NCBI RefSeq assembly: GCF_000025485.1
Contig: NC_013851.1
Span: 2,151,501 to 2,215,500 of the forward strand
Source of the DNA: Allochromatium vinosum DSM 180
GTDB taxonomy: Bacteria; Pseudomonadota; Gammaproteobacteria; Chromatiales; Chromatiaceae
Reading direction: 5' to 3'
DNA: 64,000 nt
A model generated the notes under the pieces. That model ran no database searches. It was not told the DNA's origin and saw nothing but the letters and a program-made list of their open reading frames with translations. Below, in pieces: positions 60,427 through 64,000 of the stretch; the stretch's first letter is position 1, and every line of letters starts with the position of its first letter. The position numbers and the translations under genes were made by a program.

Positions 60427-61471
60427 ATTCTGGCGACGGCGTCGCGTCTTCATCACCGGACATACCGGCTTCAAGGGTGGCTGGCTGGCGCTCTGGCTGG
60501 CCGAATTGGGGGCTGAGGTTTACGGCTATGCGCTCGAACCGCCGACTACGCCCAATCTGTTCACCGTCGCGCGTCTGACTGACGGCTTGTCGGGGCATGT
60601 CATCGGCGACGTGCGCGATCCGCCGGTCCTGAACCGGGCCATCCTGGACGCCGAACCCGAGATCGTCTTCCATCTCGCCGCCCAACCGCTGGTGCGCGCG
60701 GGCTATGCCGATCCGGTCGCGACCTATGCCGTCAATGTCATGGGGACCGTACATCTGCTGGAGGCCGTGCGCCTGTGTCCGAGCGTGCGGGCCGTGGTCG
60801 TGGTGACGACCGACAAATGCTACGACAACCGCGAATGGGTCTGGCCCTATCGCGAAAACGATCCGCTCGGCGGCCATGACCCCTACTCCAGCAGCAAGGC
60901 CGCCGCCGAACTGGCGACGCAGGCGTATCGGAGCGCCTTTCTCGCCGAGGCCGGCGTCCAGGTCGCCAGTGTGCGCGCCGGCAACGTCATCGGCGGTGGC
61001 GACTGGGCGCAGGATCGGCTGATCCCCGATGTGCTGCGCGCGCTCGATGCCGGCGAAGCAGTGCGCCTGCGCGCACCCCAGTCGATCCGCCCCTGGCAGC
61101 ATGTGCTCGAACCGCTCGCCGGCTATCTGAGTCTGGCCGAGCGTCTCCACGCCCAGGAGAGCGGGATGGCAGCCGCCTGGAACTTCGGCCCGGATCCGGG
61201 CGACGCCTGGCCGGTCGAGCAGGTCGTGCGCCGGCTGTGCGAACGGACCCAGGGACGCTGGCAATCCGATCCAGTCCCCGGACCACGCGAGTCGATGCGC
61301 CTCGATCTCGACAGCACCCAGGCCCGCACCCGGCTCGGCTGGCGTCCGCGCTGGCCGCTGGAGCGCGCCCTGGAGTACACGCTCGCCTGGCATCAAGCCT
61401 GGCGTTCGCAGGCCGATATGCGAGTTGTCACCCGCGAGCAGATCCGCGACTATCAGACCCCAATGCCATAA
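60416..61471 (+). CDS. rfbG: CDP-glucose 4,6-dehydratase
   Basis: A 351-residue SDR-type enzyme converting CDP-glucose to CDP-4-keto-6-deoxyglucose. NAD+ motif is FITGHTGFKGGWLALWLAEL, the active site is DPYSSSKAAAELA with the Tyr-x3-Lys, and WNFGP and GWRPRWPLERALEYT follow. It overlaps rfbF by 11 bases. The ATG at 60416 is chosen because it opens MNPEFWRRRRVFITGHTG. Confidence 0.95.
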   Translation: MNPEFWRRRRVFITGHTGFKGGWLALWLAELGAEVYGYALEPPTTPNLFTVARLTDGLSGHVIGDVRDPPVLNRAILDAEPEIVFHLAAQPLVRAGYADPVATYAVNVMGTVHLLEAVRLCPSVRAVVVVTTDKCYDNREWVWPYRENDPLGGHDPYSSSKAAAELATQAYRSAFLAEAGVQVASVRAGNVIGGGDWAQDRLIPDVLRALDAGEAVRLRAPQSIRPWQHVLEPLAGYLSLAERLHAQESGMAAAWNFGPDPGDAWPVEQVVRRLCERTQGRWQSDPVPGPRESMRLDLDSTQARTRLGWRPRWPLERALEYTLAWHQAWRSQADMRVVTREQIRDYQTPMP

Positions 61472-61495
61472 CGTCGACCGCCGTTGCCGCTCACC

Positions 61496-62059
61496 ATGTC
61501 TCAACGCTTTCGTCTTCAGCCAACCGCACTTGCCGGCGTCGTCGTCGTCGAGCGCCAGCCGATCGCCGACGAGCGCGGCTGGTTCGAACGGCTGTTCTGC
61601 GCCCGCGAGCTGGAGTCGGTCACGCACGGCCAACCCATCGTGCAGATCAATCGCAGCCTCACCCATCGGCGCGGCACCGTGCGCGGCTTGCATTACCAGC
61701 ACCCGCCGCACGCCGAGACCAAGATCGTCACCTGTCTGCGCGGCGAAATCTTCGATGTCGCAGTCGATCTGCGCGCCGGTTCGCCGACTTTTCTGCACTG
61801 GCATGGCGAACGGCTCAGTGCCGCTGATGGGCGGATGCTGGTGATTCCCGAGGGCTGTGCGCATGGGTTTCAGACGCTGAGCGATGACGCGGAACTGTTT
61901 TACCTGAATACAGCCGAGTATGTGCCCGCCAGCGAGAGCGGGCTGCACCCTGAGGATCCCCGGCTCGATGTTCGCTGGCCTGGGCCGATCACGCAGCTCT
62001 CGTCCCGCGATCGCGGGCATCCACCGCTCGACCCACAATTCGAAGGGCTATCGTTGTGA
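61496..62059 (+). CDS. dTDP-4-dehydrorhamnose 3,5-epimerase-like cupin (CDP-sugar branch)
   Basis: A 187-residue cupin of the RfbC/RmlC family. It shows DERGWFERLFC, NRSLTHRRGTVRGLHYQHPP with the active-site His, TCLRGEIFDVAVDLR and IPEGCAHGFQTLSDDAELFYLNT. It follows rfbG after 24 bases, so it probably epimerises CDP-4-keto-6-deoxyglucose. An ATG at 61496 is preferred to a TTG at 61484. Confidence 0.92.
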   Translation: MSQRFRLQPTALAGVVVVERQPIADERGWFERLFCARELESVTHGQPIVQINRSLTHRRGTVRGLHYQHPPHAETKIVTCLRGEIFDVAVDLRAGSPTFLHWHGERLSAADGRMLVIPEGCAHGFQTLSDDAELFYLNTAEYVPASESGLHPEDPRLDVRWPGPITQLSSRDRGHPPLDPQFEGLSL

Positions 62060-62129
62060 GCAAGCGATGCTTACCGCCGTGGCCAGACGCCGGGCCGGAT
62101 GAAACGACTTTCCGGGTACATGACCTGAC

Positions 62130-62966
62130 ATGAAGTCCCGTATCGCCGTTACAGGTGCAACTGGTTTTCTCGGGCAGCATGTCATCAACCACCTGCTCGA
62201 CTCAGGCATCGAAGCCGTCGCCACGGCCCGAACCCCTTCAGGAGCGAGCAACCGCTGCTGTTTCGTGCCTCTTGACATCGCCAACCCGCCGCCGGATGCG
62301 TTCGAGCGATTGGGCGCTCCCGAAGTACTGATTCATCTGGCCTGGCACGGTTTGCCCAACTACCGCTCACGCCATCATTTCGAGCAGGGACTGCCTCATC
62401 ATTACGGCTTCTTGAAAGGCCTGATCGAAGCCGGGCTGCAAAAGCTCGTGGTGGCCGGAACCTGCTTTGAGTACGGCCTGCAAAGTGGTGCGCTCTCCGA
62501 GCAGACGCCGACCGATCCCTGTACCGCCTATGGCTTCGCCAAGGACGCCCTGCGCCGTCAGCTGGAGTATCTGACGGCCGAACACGCCACACAGCTCGTC
62601 TGGACGCGGCTGTTTTACCTCTGGGGCGAAGGACAGGCATCCGGTTCACTGTATGCGCAACTCTCGGTAGCGGCACAGCGTGGCGAACCACAGTTCAAGA
62701 TGTCAGGCGGGGAGCAGTTGCGCGACTACCTGCACGTTGCCGAGGCCGCGCGCCATCTCGTAACGCTGGCCATGCGACCGTGCGCCTTCAGTCTGATCAA
62801 TCTTTGTTCCGGACGCCCGATTTCGATACGCCGCCTGGTTGAACGCTGGATCAGCGAACAGGGCTGGACGATCCGGCCCCAGTTTGGTTGCTATCCTTAT
62901 CCAGACTATGAGCCGCTGGCCTTTTGGGGCGATGCGGCGCGGCTGAACCAAACCGTTTCCGTCTGA
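62130..62966 (+). CDS. NAD(P)-dependent SDR, candidate CDP-4-keto-6-deoxysugar reductase
   Basis: A 278-residue extended SDR. The Rossmann motif is IAVTGATGFLGQHV, the active site is TAYGFAKDALR (Tyr-x3-Lys), and VVAGTCFEYGLQSG is a substrate-side loop. It follows the cupin gene after 70 bases and could reduce the 4-keto group to finish a CDP-6-deoxysugar. An epimerase role is equally possible. Confidence 0.88.
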   Translation: MKSRIAVTGATGFLGQHVINHLLDSGIEAVATARTPSGASNRCCFVPLDIANPPPDAFERLGAPEVLIHLAWHGLPNYRSRHHFEQGLPHHYGFLKGLIEAGLQKLVVAGTCFEYGLQSGALSEQTPTDPCTAYGFAKDALRRQLEYLTAEHATQLVWTRLFYLWGEGQASGSLYAQLSVAAQRGEPQFKMSGGEQLRDYLHVAEAARHLVTLAMRPCAFSLINLCSGRPISIRRLVERWISEQGWTIRPQFGCYPYPDYEPLAFWGDAARLNQTVSV

Positions 62967-63067
62967 AACGCTCAAGATTTATCTGACGCGGTCGATACAG
63001 CGTCCGACATGTCCCAGATCCGTTTCGAGAACGCACGATAGCACGCAAACATGCCGGCGGTGCCTGC

Positions 63068-64000
63068 TTGAACACACACATCGACCAGATTCCAACGCCT
63101 TCACAGCTCAAGACACTGATCGGCGGCCGCGCTGTTCACATCTGGGGCGCCCGGCACGACGGCTATGCGGCGTACCATGTTTTGAACCGTCATGGCATCG
63201 ATATCCAGGCTTTCATCGATTCCAGTCTGGCGCTCCAAGGGCAGCGTGTCTTTGGCAAGGATATTCAGCTCCCGGAACCCTTTTTCGCTACCGAAACACC
63301 GCAAACGGCCTTTATCCTGATCGCATCCGGATTCCATGCCGACGCCATTGTTCAGGACTGTCAGCGTCATGGCTTCCAGGTCGGGCGGGATGTCGTGATC
63401 CAGGGCGATTTGCGACTGTTCAACTATCAGGTCGACATTGCCGGAAGCTGCAATCTGCGCTGCATCTCCTGTCCGCGCGGCAACTTCGACACCCATCGCC
63501 CCAAGGGTTTCATGTCGGCAGAGACCTATCGCGCTCTGCTCGACAAGATCCTGCGTGACGATCCCTACACGGGCATCATCACGCTCTACAACTGGGGCGA
63601 GCCGCTGCTCAATCGCGAGCTGCCCGAAATTCTCGCACTCACCCACTCGCGTGGTCTGCTCTCAGCCCTGTCGAGCAACCTGAGCTTCAAACTCGACTTC
63701 GAGCCGGTCATCGCCGCACGTCCGACCTGGTTCCGCATTTCGGTATCCGGCTGGGGCGAACGCTACGAGATCACGCACACCGGCGGAAACTGGGCGCGCC
63801 TGATGGAGAACATCCGCCGTCTGGCTGAGTATCGTGATCGGCATCATCCCGGGATGCTGGTCGAGGTGTTCTACCATCTCTATAACGACAACCGCGACGA
63901 CATCCACCGCTGGCAAGCGTTGTGTGACGAGTTGGGATTCATGCTACGTTATCGTCATGCAGCACTGGCCCCATTGGACAACATCGAAGCCATTCTCGAA
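63068..64000 (+). CDS. Radical SAM protein, 3' end missing
   Basis: 311 codons are seen before the window ends. No ATG fits the frame; TTG at 63068 with GGCGGTG upstream is the best start. Residues about 15-110 look like a nucleotide-binding Rossmann-type region (VHIWGARHDGYAAYHVLNRHG, FILIASGFHADAI). The radical SAM motif follows as CNLRCISC (C-x3-C-x2-C) with SCPRGNF, and a TIM-barrel-like continuation (YNWGEPLLN, SSNLSFKLD). The C-terminal SPASM part, if any, lies outside. Probably acts on a sugar or peptide in the same polysaccharide locus. Confidence 0.85.
   Translation, partial: MNTHIDQIPTPSQLKTLIGGRAVHIWGARHDGYAAYHVLNRHGIDIQAFIDSSLALQGQRVFGKDIQLPEPFFATETPQTAFILIASGFHADAIVQDCQRHGFQVGRDVVIQGDLRLFNYQVDIAGSCNLRCISCPRGNFDTHRPKGFMSAETYRALLDKILRDDPYTGIITLYNWGEPLLNRELPEILALTHSRGLLSALSSNLSFKLDFEPVIAARPTWFRISVSGWGERYEITHTGGNWARLMENIRRLAEYRDRHHPGMLVEVFYHLYNDNRDDIHRWQALCDELGFMLRYRHAALAPLDNIEAILE

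Overview
This window is GC-rich, densely packed DNA from a gammaproteobacterium. The gene content points to a purple sulfur bacterium of the Chromatiaceae (Allochromatium-like). The signs are a molybdenum nitrogenase operon with a DraT switch-off enzyme, a secreted Gly/Tyr-rich protein of the sulfur globule envelope type, a lone carboxysome-type shell protein (CsoS1D-like), and the gene orders usual in gammaproteobacteria for fatty-acid synthesis and for cutA-dsbD-tlpA-aroQ-accBC. The species is inferred from content only. No tRNA, rRNA, CRISPR array or insertion sequence was seen.

Layout. 1-2126: 3' part missing of a hybrid histidine kinase. 2310-8976 (minus): nifH-nifD-nifK-nifT-ferredoxin-nafY and two small unknown nif-linked genes, driven by a clear sigma-54 promoter with an upstream NifA site. 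9157-10011 (plus): divergent draT, whose product modifies NifH. 10040-11695: a chemoreceptor. 11744-22089 (minus): a long operon yceD-rpmF-plsX-fabH-fabD-fabG-acpP-fabF-pabC-mltG-tmk-holB-pilZ, many genes overlapping by 1-8 bases. 22498-23845: a FixJ-type response regulator and folK. 23836-31077 (minus): an aerotolerance-type operon moxR-DUF58-DUF4381-batA-batBC-batD. 31236-31619: the sulfur-globule-type protein, closed by a strong terminator. 31741-37482 (minus): cutA-dsbD-tlpA-aroQ-accB-accC. 37627-44445: fxsA, a PilZ protein, an unusual membrane J-domain protein, mlaA, RNase T, monothiol glutaredoxin and an amidotransferase of the N-acetylglutaminylglutamine type. 44657-47514: sodB, argD, argF. 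47588-48804 (minus): Nudix hydrolase and the CsoS1D-like shell protein. 48979-52932: ilvD, then moaB-moeA-moaD. 52986-53530: a toxin-antitoxin pair. 53688-55205: glycolate-oxidase-type GlcD. 55178-59413 (minus): a 1411-residue membrane protein of unknown function. 59620-64000: the start of a surface polysaccharide locus (CDP-glucose synthesis and dehydration, a cupin epimerase, an SDR, and a radical SAM protein cut by the window edge).

How the parts work together: the nif operon makes nitrogenase and its accessory factors, and DraT next door can switch off NifH by ADP-ribosylating Arg101. The fab operon couples membrane lipid synthesis to cell-wall (MltG), dTMP (Tmk) and replication (HolB) functions. 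The most promising leads are the two uncharacterised nif-operon proteins, the orphan CsoS1D-like shell protein beside a Nudix hydrolase, the transmembrane J-domain protein with a periplasmic NTF2-like tail, the 1411-residue membrane protein, and the CDP-6-deoxysugar cluster that lacks an RfbH gene.
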